DNA of 64,000 nt from Streptomyces parvulus (GCF_014648855.1 NZ_BMRX01000007.1:62001-126000); one strand, 5' to 3'. Positions 16,987 to 26,030 are shown, numbered from the stretch's first letter. Notes: generated by a model from the letters alone, not told the origin. Made by a program: numbers and translations.

Positions 16987-18210
16987 TCAGCAGCGCTTGC
17001 GCAGGGCCGCCAGGTTGTCGTAGCTGATCTTGGCCTCGCGCAGCGACTGCGCGGGGTCGGTGGCGCTCGGGGAGTTGTCGTCCTCGATCATCGGGTTGTG
17101 GTAGTTCCGGTCCCCGACCCGGGAGAAGAACGTGCGGTAGTCGATGACGCCGGTGCCGAAGGGCACCATGTCGTAGCCCTGGCCGTTGGTGGTGCTGACC
17201 ACGCCGTCCTTGGCGTGGAACAGCGGGTAGCGCTTGTTGTTGCGGACCACGAGGCCGGCCGGGTCGAAGACCTTCTTGCGGGTCGAGCCGTCGTGGGCGG
17301 TGTAGGTGTGGAACTTGTACTGGGCCACGTGCGCCCAGAAGATGTCCATCTCCAGCCAGACCACCCTCGGGTCGGTGACCTTGAGGAAGTACTCCAGCTT
17401 CCGGATGCCCGAGCTGCGGGTCGGCCGGCCCTGGTCGTCCAGCGGGCCGCCGTCCAGCAGGAAGCCGTAGGCGCCGTCGTGGTTGTGGGTGTAGAGCTTG
17501 ATGCCCTCCCGGTGGGCGATCCGGCCGAGCTCGTTCCACTTGTCGGCGGCCACGTCCCAGTCGGCGCGGTAGGAGCTGCCGGTGGGGTCGCCGCCGGTGC
17601 CCATGTGGTCCATGCCGAGGATGTTGGCGATCTCCAGGTGCTTCTTGAAGGTCTCCTTGTCCTCGGCGGTCAGCGGCCAGGAGGAGGGGATGAAGCCGTG
17701 GTTGCCCTGGGCGCGCAGGCCGTAGTCGTCGAGCCAGGAGCGCAGCAGCCGCGCGCCCTGGACCGACTCCAGGCTGGCGCCGCCCGGGGCGTTGGCGTGC
17801 TGGTTGTACCCGGCGAACTCGACCTGGCGGTAGCCGTGGCGGGCGAGCTGCTTGAACACCTCGCGGAAGCCGGACGGCAGGTCGGAGGCGAGGGGGTCGC
17901 GGGCGGTGGCGTCGCGGACGGTGTAGAGGATGATGCCGCGCCTGTCGGCGGGGACGAGGACCTGCCCGCGGCCGTGACCGTGGTCGTGGTCATGGCCGTG
18001 TCCGTGGCCGTGGTCTCTGCCGCGGTCCTGCGCGAGGGCCGGGGAGGCTCCGAACACGGGGGCCGCGACGGCGCCGGCGGCGACGGCGGTGCAGGTGGAG
18101 AGGAAGCGGCGGCGGCCCACGCCGAGGCTGCGGCGGAGGCTCTCGTCCGGGCCGTCGAGGGCCGGGTCCGTGCCGGAGTCGGTGCGGGAGGGGTCGGTGA
18201 ACGGGCTCAC
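16987..18210 (-). CDS. Tat-exported sugar-phosphate isomerase/epimerase-like TIM-barrel protein
   Basis: A 407-residue protein with a twin-arginine signal: GVGRRRFLSTCTAVAAGAVA around residues 30-49, followed by ALAQD and a His/Asp/Gly-rich segment (GHGHGHDHDHGHG, about 67-80) that could bind metal. The rest is a xylose-isomerase-like TIM barrel with metal-ligand-type motifs such as VEFAGYNQ, GNHGFIPS, LYTHNHDG and LEMDIFW. Folding before Tat export fits a metal cofactor. Substrate unknown; extracytoplasmic epimerisation or lyase action on a sugar is plausible. It converges with the OFA transporter and is separated by 112 bp from the Ebo-type operon on the same strand. Confidence 0.8.
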   Translation of the reverse strand: MSPFTDPSRTDSGTDPALDGPDESLRRSLGVGRRRFLSTCTAVAAGAVAAPVFGASPALAQDRGRDHGHGHGHDHDHGHGRGQVLVPADRRGIILYTVRDATARDPLASDLPSGFREVFKQLARHGYRQVEFAGYNQHANAPGGASLESVQGARLLRSWLDDYGLRAQGNHGFIPSSWPLTAEDKETFKKHLEIANILGMDHMGTGGDPTGSSYRADWDVAADKWNELGRIAHREGIKLYTHNHDGAYGFLLDGGPLDDQGRPTRSSGIRKLEYFLKVTDPRVVWLEMDIFWAHVAQYKFHTYTAHDGSTRKKVFDPAGLVVRNNKRYPLFHAKDGVVSTTNGQGYDMVPFGTGVIDYRTFFSRVGDRNYHNPMIEDDNSPSATDPAQSLREAKISYDNLAALRKRC

Positions 18211-18322
18211 GGTGCCTGCCTTCTGGGTCGTGGCCTGCCGCGATGCGGCTCGGGCGGGCCGTTGTCAGTGCCGTGTGTTTCACTCTCAGTAGTCGGATCT
18301 CGGAGGCGCGGATGCGGGTGCG

Positions 18323-19702
18323 TCAGTCGAGTCCGGCCAGCCGGAGCAGGAGTTGTTTCACATCGGTGGCCGCTACGCGGTCTCCGACAGCGCGGGGGGT
18401 GGAGCAGATGAGGAGCGGACCGTCGTCGTCGCTCGCGGGGAGGCGGCCGTGGCTGCCTCGAATAGGTGAGGGGTCCAGGGGCACGACCGCCATGCGGTAG
18501 CGCATGCCGAGCTTCTTGCGGGCCAGCGCGGAGGCGGCCTTGACCTTGACGTAGGGGTCGAGCGGGTCCATGAACAGCTCGACCGGGTCGTAGCCGGGTT
18601 TGCGGTGGATCTCGACGAGCTGCGCGAAGTCGGGCGCGCGGTCGTCGTCGAGCCAGTAGTAGTACGTGAACCAGGCGTCCGGCTCGGCGACGGCGACCAG
18701 CTCGCCCGAGCGCGGGTGGTCCAGATGCTGGGCCTTCTTACCCTCGTCGTCGAGGAGTTGGGCGATGCCCGGCAGGCCGTCCAGGGCGGCGCGGGTCGCG
18801 TCGAGGTCCTCGGGCCGGCGGACGTACACGTGGGCGATCTGGTGGTCGGCGACCGCGAAGGCGCGGGAGGCCATCGGGTCGAGGTACTCCATGCCGTCCT
18901 GTGTGTGCACCTCGAGGAGGCCGGCGCGGCGCAGGGCGCGGTTGATGTCCACGGGCCGGCTGACGGGGGTGATGCCGTACTCGGACAGCGCGACGACCGT
19001 GCGGCCCTCGGCGCGGGCGTCCTCCAGCAGCGGGGCGAGCGCCGTGTCCAGGTCGGCCGCGGCCTTCAGGGAGCGGGGGTCGTCGGGACCGAAGCGCTGG
19101 AGGTCGTAGTCCAGGTGGGGGAGGTAGCAGAGCGTCAGGTCGGGACGGCGGGTGGCGGTGATGTGCCGGGTGGCGTCGATGATCCACTGGCTGGAGACCA
19201 GGTCGGCGCCGGGGCCCCAGAAGTGGAAGAGCGGGAAGGTGCCGAGCTTGTCGGTGAGTTCGTCGTGCAGGGCCGGGGGCCTGGTGTAGCAGTCGGGTTC
19301 CTTGCGGCCGTCGGCGTAGTAGACGGGGCGGGGGGTGACGGTGAAGTCGGTGTCGGCGCCCATGGCGTACCACCAGCAGATGTTGGCCACGGTGTAGCCG
19401 GGGTGGGCGCGGCGGGCGGCGTCCCACAGCTTGTCGCCGGCGACGAGTCCGTTGTGCTGGCGCCAGAGCAGGACGTCGCCGAGTTCGCGGAAGTACCAGC
19501 CGTTGCCCACGATGCCGTGCTCGGAGGGGTGGGTGCCGGTGAGGAAGGTGGACTGGGCGGCGCAGGTGACGGCGGGCAGCACGGTGCCTAGCGGCGCCCG
19601 GGAGCCGGACTGGCCCAGCCGCTTGAGGTGGGGCATGTGGTCCAGGAGACGGGGGGTGAGGCCGACGACGTCCAGGACGAGGAGGGGGGCGGGGCGGGTC
19701 AT
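18323..19702 (-). CDS. Alkaline-phosphatase-superfamily protein of the Ebo-type operon
   Basis: A 459-residue member of the type I phosphodiesterase/nucleotide pyrophosphatase fold. The N-terminus LLVLDVVGLTP holds the first metal ligand; PAVTCAAQSTFLTGTHPSEHG (about 43-63) carries the nucleophile Thr; LSEYGITPV and VADHQIAHVYV contain later metal ligands. Its ATG overlaps the stop of the EboE-like gene (ATGA). Such phosphatases are regular members of ebo clusters (EboF-like), where they probably act on a phosphorylated cyclitol or prenylated intermediate. It is the last gene of the operon. The exact substrate is unknown. Confidence 0.8.
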   Translation of the reverse strand: MTRPAPLLVLDVVGLTPRLLDHMPHLKRLGQSGSRAPLGTVLPAVTCAAQSTFLTGTHPSEHGIVGNGWYFRELGDVLLWRQHNGLVAGDKLWDAARRAHPGYTVANICWWYAMGADTDFTVTPRPVYYADGRKEPDCYTRPPALHDELTDKLGTFPLFHFWGPGADLVSSQWIIDATRHITATRRPDLTLCYLPHLDYDLQRFGPDDPRSLKAAADLDTALAPLLEDARAEGRTVVALSEYGITPVSRPVDINRALRRAGLLEVHTQDGMEYLDPMASRAFAVADHQIAHVYVRRPEDLDATRAALDGLPGIAQLLDDEGKKAQHLDHPRSGELVAVAEPDAWFTYYYWLDDDRAPDFAQLVEIHRKPGYDPVELFMDPLDPYVKVKAASALARKKLGMRYRMAVVPLDPSPIRGSHGRLPASDDDGPLLICSTPRAVGDRVAATDVKQLLLRLAGLD

Positions 19703-20874
19703 GGCAGTTCCTTGAGGCCGAGGTCGGTCAGCAGGTCGCGGGCGAGGGTCAGCTCGGCGGCGATGCCGTCGGTGAGCTGGGCGCGGGCGCGGGGGCGCAG
19801 CTCGGGCGGGAGGGCCTGCCAGGTGTAGGTCTCGACCTCCAGATGGCGGGTGAGCGGGCGCGGTCCGCCGACCAGCCGGGTCAGCGCGGCCTTGAGCACG
19901 GGGAGGGTGGAGGTGAGCGGCGCGGCGGGGGCCGCGTGCAGGGGGACGTGGAAGTGGGCGCGCCAGGGTGCCGTGCCGGGCAGCGGGCCGTCCTCGGCCA
20001 GGGCCTCGTCGAGGTCGTCGGTGCCGAGCCGGCCGCCCGCCGGGGTGGTGGTCCGGGTCTGGTGCAAAAAGCGCGGTTCGGCGAAGGCGGCCAGTGCCCG
20101 GCGGACGCCGGGGTCGCCGGGGTGCTCGGCGTGCAGGGCGGCGGACAGCTGGGACTTGACGACGGGGACCCGGGCGTCGGTGAGGGCGTCCAGCGCGGTG
20201 TCCGGGTCTTCGAAGGAGGTGGCGAGATGGCAGGTGTCGACGCAGATGCCGATGCGGTGGTGGCCGATCGCGGTGAGCGGGGCGATCGCGTCGCGGGTGG
20301 TCTCCACGACACAGCCGGGTTCGGGTTCCAGGCCGATGCGGATGGAGCGGCCGGTCAGCTCCTGGAGCGCGTCGAGGCGTTCGGCGAGCGTGACGAGGGC
20401 GGCCTGGGCCTTGTCGGCGCGGGTCCCGTCGTAGGCGGTGCGCCAGGCCAGGGGCAGCGTGGAGATGGAGCCGTCCGTGACGTCGTCGGGCAGCAGTCCG
20501 GCGAGCAGGCGGGCGAGGGAGGTGGTGTGCTCCAGGCGTTCCGGGTCGGCCCAGTCCGGCTTGTAGACGCGGTACTTGACCTCCTCGGCGCCGAAGCCCT
20601 CGTAGGGGAAGCCGTTGAGGGTGACGACTTCCAGGCCCCGGCGGTCGAGTTCGGTGCGCAGGCCGCGCAGCGCGGCGGGGTCGGTGATCAGGGCGTGCGC
20701 GGCGTCGCGGGCGAGCCAGAGCCCGATGCCGAGGCGGTCGCGGCCCAGGCGGCGGCGGACGGGCTCGCAGTGGTCGCGGAGCTGGGCGAGGACACCGTCG
20801 AGGGTCTCGGCGGGGTGCACGTTGGTGCAGTAGGCGAGGTGGACGGTGGAGCCGTCGGGGTGCCGGAAGCGCAT
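19699..20874 (-). CDS. eboE: EboE-like TIM-barrel metabolite-traffic protein
   Basis: A 391-residue TIM-barrel protein. It begins with LAYCTNVHPAETLDGVLAQL, the EboE hallmark, then LNGFPYEGFGAEEVKYRVYKP, IGLEPEPGCVVETT (about 198-211), GICVDTCHLATSFEDP (about 228-243) and HFHVPLHAAP near 305, with metal-binding Glu, Asp and His positions of xylose-isomerase-like enzymes. It starts 3 bp after the TatD-like gene and its stop overlaps the phosphatase start. In characterised ebo clusters (for example with scytonemin in cyanobacteria) the operon is needed to move or modify a small molecule; the reaction of EboE itself is not established. Confidence 0.85.
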   Translation of the reverse strand: MRFRHPDGSTVHLAYCTNVHPAETLDGVLAQLRDHCEPVRRRLGRDRLGIGLWLARDAAHALITDPAALRGLRTELDRRGLEVVTLNGFPYEGFGAEEVKYRVYKPDWADPERLEHTTSLARLLAGLLPDDVTDGSISTLPLAWRTAYDGTRADKAQAALVTLAERLDALQELTGRSIRIGLEPEPGCVVETTRDAIAPLTAIGHHRIGICVDTCHLATSFEDPDTALDALTDARVPVVKSQLSAALHAEHPGDPGVRRALAAFAEPRFLHQTRTTTPAGGRLGTDDLDEALAEDGPLPGTAPWRAHFHVPLHAAPAAPLTSTLPVLKAALTRLVGGPRPLTRHLEVETYTWQALPPELRPRARAQLTDGIAAELTLARDLLTDLGLKELP

Positions 20875-20877
20875 GGC

Positions 20878-21726
20878 TCACTCCCCTCCGCGCAGGATGG
20901 AGTTGCCCTCGTGGGTGGCGTCGGCGGTGGAGACGTCCAGTTCCAGGCGTCCGCTGAGCCCGTAGAAGGCGACGGGGTTGCGCCACAGGACCTGGTCGAC
21001 GTCGTCCTCGGTGAAGCCCTCGGCGAGCATCAGGTCGCCGACCTTGCGGGTCTTGAGCGGGTCGCTCTTGCCCCAGTCGGCGGCGGAGTTCACCAGCACC
21101 CGCTCCGGCCCGTACTCGCGCAGCAGGGCCACCATCCGGGCCTCGTCCATCTTGGTGTCCGGATAGACGGAGAAGCCGAGCCAGGCGCCGCTGTCCTTGG
21201 CCTCCTTGACGGTGGTCTCGTTGAGGTGGTCGACGAGCACGCGGTCGGTGGGCAGCGCGGAGTCGCGGACCGCGTCCAGGGTGCGGCGCAGGCCGGCCAG
21301 CTTGTCGCGGTGCGGGGTGTGCACGAGGGCGGGCAGGCCGTGGTCGGCGGCGAGCTGGAGCTGAGCGGCGAGGGCGGTGTCCTCGGCCGGGGTCATCGAG
21401 TCGTAGCCGATCTCGCCGACCGCCACCACGCGGTCCTTGACCAGATAGCGGGGCAGTTCGTCGAGGACGGGGAGGCAGCGGGGGTCGTTGGCCTCCTTGG
21501 GGTTGAGGGCGATGGTGCAGTGGTGGGCGATGCCGTACTGGGCGGCGCGGAAGGGTTCCCAGCCGAGCAGGGCGTCGAAGTAGTCGCGGAAGGAGTCGGG
21601 TGAGGTGCGGGGCTGGCCCAGCCAGAAGGAGGGTTCGACCACGGCGCGGACACCGGCGGCGTGCATGGCCTCGTAGTCGTCGGTGGTGCGGGAGGTCATG
21701 TGGATGTGGGGGTCGAAGATGCGCAT
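20878..21726 (-). CDS. eboB: TatD-like metal-dependent hydrolase (EboB)
   Basis: A 282-residue amidohydrolase-fold protein. MRIFDPHIHMTSRTTDDYEA gives the HxH metal site (His7, His9); VAVGEIGYDSMT supplies the Glu ligand; ALVHTPHRDK, VLVDHLNETT and VNSAADWGKSDPL supply further His and Asp ligands. The ATG overlaps the stop of the EboA gene by one base (TGATG). Family members are TatD-type hydrolases; in ebo operons this gene is assigned EboB. The natural substrate is unknown. Confidence 0.85.
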   Translation of the reverse strand: MRIFDPHIHMTSRTTDDYEAMHAAGVRAVVEPSFWLGQPRTSPDSFRDYFDALLGWEPFRAAQYGIAHHCTIALNPKEANDPRCLPVLDELPRYLVKDRVVAVGEIGYDSMTPAEDTALAAQLQLAADHGLPALVHTPHRDKLAGLRRTLDAVRDSALPTDRVLVDHLNETTVKEAKDSGAWLGFSVYPDTKMDEARMVALLREYGPERVLVNSAADWGKSDPLKTRKVGDLMLAEGFTEDDVDQVLWRNPVAFYGLSGRLELDVSTADATHEGNSILRGGE

Positions 21727-22460
21727 CAGGACTCCTTGCCGTGGGGGCCGGCGTTGCCGGGCGCGGGAGGCTCGGACCCGGTCAGGGCCAGGACGCGGTG
21801 GAGGTCTTCGGGGACGGTGCGGCCCGCGGCGGTGCGTTCGGCGGCGTAGCCGGTGAGCATGCGGGCGAGTTCGCCGTCCCCGCGGGCCCGGTCGGCGAGG
21901 TCCGTCACACGGTCGACGGCGACCCCGGTGAACAGGCACTTGAGCACGGCGTGCCGCCACTGGTGGGCGTCGAGGTGGCGGGCGGCGTACGGGCCGAGGG
22001 CGGCGGCGACGAGCCGGGTGTCGTTGGTGCGCAGCGCGTCCTCGACGAGCGGGAGGGCGTCGGGTCCGGGCACGAGGTGGGGCAGTGCGTGCAGGACGGC
22101 GCGGCGTTCGTCGGCGGTGCCCTGGGAGTAGACCCGGCTGAGGGCCTCCGTGTCCGCGCGGGCGGCGTGCAGGACGAGGACCCGGGCGGCGTCCGCGTGG
22201 GCGGGACCGCAGCGCCGGCCCGCCTCCGCGAGGCGCAGCTCCCACACGGAGATGGGGCCGTGCGTGCCAGGGTGGGCGGCGGCCTCGTCCAGGGCCTGGT
22301 CCAGCCAGGCGCGGGCGGCTCCGCCCAGCTCGGCGGTGAGGGCGGCGCGCAGGTCGGCGGGGACCGGGTGGGCGGGGTCGGTGCCTCGGCGGCCCTGCCC
22401 GGCGGGGTCGCCGTCCGCGCCCTGGGTGGGGGTGGCGTGGGTGGCGCGTTGCTGCGACAT
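21726..22460 (-). CDS. eboA: EboA-domain protein
   Basis: A 244-residue, almost wholly helical protein without catalytic-looking motifs. The region HAVLKCLFTGVAVDRVTDLADRARGD (about 177-202), with a following tyrosine/ala-rich helix (LARMLTGYAAERTAAGR), is the EboA signature as I know it. The first 35 residues are polar and probably disordered. Starts ATG 22460, 13 bp after the TIM-barrel gene, and overlaps eboB. It may be a scaffold in the metabolite-traffic complex. Confidence 0.8.
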   Translation of the reverse strand: MSQQRATHATPTQGADGDPAGQGRRGTDPAHPVPADLRAALTAELGGAARAWLDQALDEAAAHPGTHGPISVWELRLAEAGRRCGPAHADAARVLVLHAARADTEALSRVYSQGTADERRAVLHALPHLVPGPDALPLVEDALRTNDTRLVAAALGPYAARHLDAHQWRHAVLKCLFTGVAVDRVTDLADRARGDGELARMLTGYAAERTAAGRTVPEDLHRVLALTGSEPPAPGNAGPHGKES

Positions 22461-22473
22461 GGTGTGGCTCCCT

Positions 22474-23406
22474 TCAACGGGTGGCGGAGGGCTCGCCCGG
22501 ACGGTTCGTGGGGGAGGTCGCCGCGGCCCGGCGGAGGAACGGGAGGGAGCGTTCGGCGAAGTGGGGGCCGGCGTGGGAGTGGCGGGGCAGTTCGACGACG
22601 GTCAGGCCCTGGTAGCCGGTGGCGGCGAGGGCGTCGAGGACGGGCGGGAAGTCGATCTCGCCGTCGCCGAAGGGGAGGTGTTCGTGGACGCCGCGCCGCA
22701 TGTCCTCGATCTGGACGTGGCGCAGCCAGGGGGCGGCGGCGCGCACACAGTCGGCGGGCGGGAGGGGTTCGAGGCACTGGCAGTGGCCGATGTCCAGGGT
22801 GAGCCCGAGGTGCTCGGGGTCTCCGAGGACACCGCGCAGGGTGTGGAAGCCCGCCAGGTCCGCCAGGAGGTGGCCGGGTTCGGGCTCGACCGCGAGGGGG
22901 ACGCCCGCGTCGGCGGCGGCCTCCAGGACCGGGGTGAGGGACTCCGCCAGCCGCTTCCAGGCCGTGTCCTCGTCGGTGCCGGCGGGGGTGGTGCCGCTGA
23001 AGCAGTGCACGGCGTGGGCCCCGAGGTCGGCGGCGACCCGGACGGCGCGGACCAGGAGGTCGGTGCGGCGGGCGCGGTCGACGGGGTCCGGGTCGAGCAG
23101 GGAGGGGCCGTGCTTGCGGCGCGGGTCGAGTACGTAGCGGGCGCCCGTCTCGACGGTGACGCCGAGGCCCAGGGCGTCGAGGCGGCGGCCGACCCGGCGG
23201 GTGCGGTCCGCGAGGTCGTCGCCGAGCGGGTCGAGGTGCATGTGGTCGAGGGTCAGGCCGACGCCGTCGTAGCCGAGGTCGGCGAGGAGGCCGAGGGCGT
23301 CGTCGAGCCGGAGGTCGGTGAGGCCGTTGGTGCCGTAGCCGAAGCGGAGGGGGGACGGCGGGGTGGCGCCGGGCGGAGGGACGGCGGCGTCCGGGGCGTG
23401 GCTCAC
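22474..23406 (-). CDS. Sugar-phosphate isomerase/epimerase-like TIM-barrel protein in Ebo operon
   Basis: A 310-residue xylose-isomerase-like barrel. Metal-ligand motifs: LAVEPEPGHLLAD (Glu near 188), LGLTLDIGHCQCLEP (Asp/His near 218-221), LRHVQIEDMRRGVHEHLP (His, Asp) and TVVELPRHSHAGP (terminal Glu). The GTG start overlaps the stop of the UbiA-like gene (GTGA). Together with EboE this gives the operon two TIM barrels of the same superfamily. It probably isomerises a sugar or cyclitol intermediate; the substrate is unknown. Confidence 0.8.
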   Translation of the reverse strand: MSHAPDAAVPPPGATPPSPLRFGYGTNGLTDLRLDDALGLLADLGYDGVGLTLDHMHLDPLGDDLADRTRRVGRRLDALGLGVTVETGARYVLDPRRKHGPSLLDPDPVDRARRTDLLVRAVRVAADLGAHAVHCFSGTTPAGTDEDTAWKRLAESLTPVLEAAADAGVPLAVEPEPGHLLADLAGFHTLRGVLGDPEHLGLTLDIGHCQCLEPLPPADCVRAAAPWLRHVQIEDMRRGVHEHLPFGDGEIDFPPVLDALAATGYQGLTVVELPRHSHAGPHFAERSLPFLRRAAATSPTNRPGEPSATR

Positions 23407-24737
23407 GTGATGCTCACCTTCCTCATGGCGGCCCGTTTCGCGAACAGCCGGCCGGCCGGGGCCAGGGCCGCGATCAGGAGGGCGGTGGCGGGTGCGCCCG
23501 CCCGGGCGGCGAGAGCGGCCTGCAGCGGGATGGTGGCCCGGATGCCGCCGCCGACGGCGCGTTGGGTGAGCGGGGGCGAGGGGTTGAGCGCGGCGTGGAA
23601 GTAGGGACGGGCCGCGGTGGCGGCGTACGCGGCGCCCAGGGCGGTGGCGAGGGCGTCCGCGCTCCCCCGTCCGCCCGTGTCCCGGATGGGGCCCGGCAGA
23701 CCGGGGGCGGCTGCTGCCCGCCGGCCTGCCGGGAGTCGGGTGCCGCGGCGGGCCGCCAGCCGGGTCAGTACCCCCGTCGTGGCGAGCGCCCCCAGCGGGG
23801 CGAGGACCGAACCGCCGGTGGTCTCCTTGCGGGACACGGCGGTGACCGCGAGGGTGTGGCTGCCGAGCAGGGCGGCGGAGGGCAGCGCGGTGCGGGTGCC
23901 GCCCGAGGTGGCGGCCGCGCCCAGGAGCAGGTCGAGGCCGCGGGCGGCGGCCATGGCGGCGGGGCCGGCCGGGGTGTGCTTGAGGGCGAGGTCGTAGGCC
24001 CAGACGGAGGCGGCCAGCGGCGCCGCCACGGTCAGCGCGGGGCGTCCCGCCGCGGCGGCGAGGGCCAGGCCGGCGCCGGTCAGGCCGCAGGCCGCGGTGA
24101 GGGCGGCGGCCGGGCGGATCCGGCCGGACGGGATCGGGCGGTGGGGGCGTTCCACGGCGTCCTCGGCACGGTCGGCCCAGTCGTTCAGGGCCATGCCGGC
24201 CTCGTACAGGCACAGGGACGAGCCGATGGCGAGCAGCGTGCGGCGGCCGGGGCGCGTCCCGGCCGCGGCGGCGCCGGCCAGGGCGTCGCCGGGGACGGTG
24301 AACAGGGCGGGCAGCCGCAGCAGTTCGGCCCAGGCACCGGCCCGCGCCGACCGGGCGGACCGTACGGGGGCGGTGCGGGGCGGCCGGCCGCCGGCGGGGG
24401 GTGCCGCGGCGTCGGCGGCCCGGTCGGTGCCGGCGGACGCCGTGACCGCGGCCCGGCCGGCCGTCGGCGCCCTGGAAGCCCCGAGCGGACCGGGCGGGTC
24501 GGCGGGACTGGGTGAGCTCGGCAGGCCGGGTGAGTCCGGCGGGACGGAGAAGCCCGCCGAGCCGGGATAGCCCGGAAGGCCTGAGAGGCCGGGAGAACCC
24601 GCCGAGCCCGAAGAGCCCGAAGAGCCCGCCGAGCCGGAAGAGCCGGGTGCGCCCGAGGCCGGCGAAGACGCCCGAGGTGCCCTCGCACCGCCGGTGGACG
24701 CGGACGTGCCCCGCTCCCCCGCGGTCCCCCGCCTCAT
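23403..24737 (-). CDS. eboC: UbiA-family prenyltransferase (EboC) with collagen-like N-terminal extension
   Basis: A 444-residue protein if started at ATG 24737, which overlaps the stop of the upstream inositol-phosphate synthase gene (ATGA). From about residue 135 it is a UbiA-type membrane protein: NDWADRAEDAVERPHRPIPS (185-204) is the prenyl-diphosphate/Mg site, and 7-9 hydrophobic helices follow. The second Asp-rich site is weak (AYDLALKHTPAG). Residues 29-62 are eleven uninterrupted Gly-X-Y triplets, then a Pro/Ala-rich stretch, unusual for UbiA proteins. In ebo operons EboC is thought to transfer a prenyl group to, or anchor, the cyclitol-derived substrate. A later start would remove the extension. 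Confidence 0.8.
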   Translation of the reverse strand: MRRGTAGERGTSASTGGARAPRASSPASGAPGSSGSAGSSGSSGSAGSPGLSGLPGYPGSAGFSVPPDSPGLPSSPSPADPPGPLGASRAPTAGRAAVTASAGTDRAADAAAPPAGGRPPRTAPVRSARSARAGAWAELLRLPALFTVPGDALAGAAAAGTRPGRRTLLAIGSSLCLYEAGMALNDWADRAEDAVERPHRPIPSGRIRPAAALTAACGLTGAGLALAAAAGRPALTVAAPLAASVWAYDLALKHTPAGPAAMAAARGLDLLLGAAATSGGTRTALPSAALLGSHTLAVTAVSRKETTGGSVLAPLGALATTGVLTRLAARRGTRLPAGRRAAAAPGLPGPIRDTGGRGSADALATALGAAYAATAARPYFHAALNPSPPLTQRAVGGGIRATIPLQAALAARAGAPATALLIAALAPAGRLFAKRAAMRKVSIT

Positions 24738-25924
24738 CGTCCCGTCCCGCGCTCGGCGGCACCGCTCGCGTCGTCGCCGACGCCCCCGTCGTCCCGCAGC
24801 CGCCCCGCGAAGCCCCTCAGTTCCGCGTACTGCTCCGCCAGCGACGAGGGGCCCGAGCCCACCGGGTCCTTGAAGTAGAAGCCCAGCTCGCCCAGCGGTC
24901 CGGACAGGCCCTTCTCGTGGGCGCGGACGGCGAGCCGGGCCAGGTCGAGGACGAGCGGCGCGGCGAGCGCCGAGTCGCACCCCTGCCATGTGGTCTGGAG
25001 GACCATCCGGGCGCCGAGGAAACCGTCGAAGGCGATGTGGTCCCAGGCGGTCTTCCAGTCGCCGAGCGCGGGCACGTCGTCGATGTGCACCTCGCCCTCG
25101 GGCGCGGCGCCGAGCGTGTCGACGAGGACGCGTTCCTTGCCGGCGTTCTTCGCGGCGGCGGCCGCGGGATCGGCGAGGGCGGCCCCGTCACCGCCGCCGA
25201 GGAGGTTGGTGCCGGACCAGGCCCGCACGGCGAGGGCCCGCTGGAGGAACATGGGGCCGAGCACCGAGCGCAGCAGGGTCTGCCCGGTCTTGCCGTCGCG
25301 GCCCGCGTACGGGAGCCCGGAGGACTCGGCGAGCGCGGCCAGTGCCGGGTGGTGCAGGCCGGTGGACGGGGTGAAGTTGACGTAGGGGCAGCCGGCGCGC
25401 AGGGCGGCCGCCGCGTAGAGGGAGCTGGGCGGCAGGGAGTCGTCGGTGGGGGCGGGCTCGGTGGAGGCGACGTTCACGACGACGGCGCCCGCGAGATCCT
25501 GGCGGCGCACGAAGTCGCGGATGTCGGACGCGAAGGCGTCGATCAGCGCTTCCTGGGTGGGCGCGGGGGCGCCCGGCAGCGGGCCGCCCGGCCGGATCTC
25601 CCGGTCGGCGGCGACGAGTTCGGCGTGCACGGCGGACGGCAGTCCGTGCGGGAGCACACCGCCGGCGGCGAGGTGCTCGGCCCGCTTGGGCAGCGGGCAG
25701 TCGAGGGTGTCGTGCCCGCCGAAGACGAGCGACGACAACGATGGCAGACCGCACGAGGTGAAGGGCGCGGTCTCGGTGACCATGCCGGTGGCCGGGTGGA
25801 GCCCGGCGGCGACGGCGGCGCAGCCCGCGATCGCCGTGGTGGCCACGGAGCCGCGTGCCCCGATGAGCCAGACGCCGAAGCGCGGGGCCGTGGAAGGGGT
25901 GGGCAGGAACGGTTCGGCGGACAT
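24734..25924 (-). CDS. Inositol-3-phosphate synthase-like enzyme
   Basis: A 396-residue MIPS-family protein. The NAD-binding Rossmann motif is GVWLIGARGSVATTAIAG (17-34); conserved family blocks include VNVASTEP, YVNFTPSTG, GRDGKTGQTLLRSVLGPMF (about 207-225) and WSGTNLLGGGDG, and DHIAFDGFLG near 316. MIPS cyclises glucose 6-phosphate to inositol phosphate. AAGGAGG precedes the ATG. It opens the Ebo-type operon and its stop overlaps the eboC start. Canonical ebo clusters carry EboD, a dehydroquinate-synthase-like sugar-phosphate cyclase; none is present here, so this enzyme may supply the cyclitol instead. Confidence 0.85.
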   Translation of the reverse strand: MSAEPFLPTPSTAPRFGVWLIGARGSVATTAIAGCAAVAAGLHPATGMVTETAPFTSCGLPSLSSLVFGGHDTLDCPLPKRAEHLAAGGVLPHGLPSAVHAELVAADREIRPGGPLPGAPAPTQEALIDAFASDIRDFVRRQDLAGAVVVNVASTEPAPTDDSLPPSSLYAAAALRAGCPYVNFTPSTGLHHPALAALAESSGLPYAGRDGKTGQTLLRSVLGPMFLQRALAVRAWSGTNLLGGGDGAALADPAAAAAKNAGKERVLVDTLGAAPEGEVHIDDVPALGDWKTAWDHIAFDGFLGARMVLQTTWQGCDSALAAPLVLDLARLAVRAHEKGLSGPLGELGFYFKDPVGSGPSSLAEQYAELRGFAGRLRDDGGVGDDASGAAERGTGR

Positions 25925-25998
25925 GGGCAGCCTCCTTGTCGTACGCGAACCGGATGTGAGCGCCGGAAGCGGGGGCCGGGCAGGGGGCCCGGCGAGAC

Positions 25999-26030
25999 GG
26001 CGGGCGGAGGTCCGGCGTCCTCCGCCCGCC
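25999..26030 (-). terminator. Terminator after the secreted ThuA/DUF1080 gene
   Basis: A perfect 12-bp stem (25999-26010 with 26019-26030) with an 8-nt loop lies 16 bp downstream of the leftward stop codon. Confidence 0.75.

Noticed and set aside
17940..18015. Short GTGGTC/GTGGCC-like repeats that resemble a tandem array
   Set aside because: They encode the His/Asp/Gly stretch of the Tat-exported barrel protein; no constant repeat and spacer structure, so not CRISPR.
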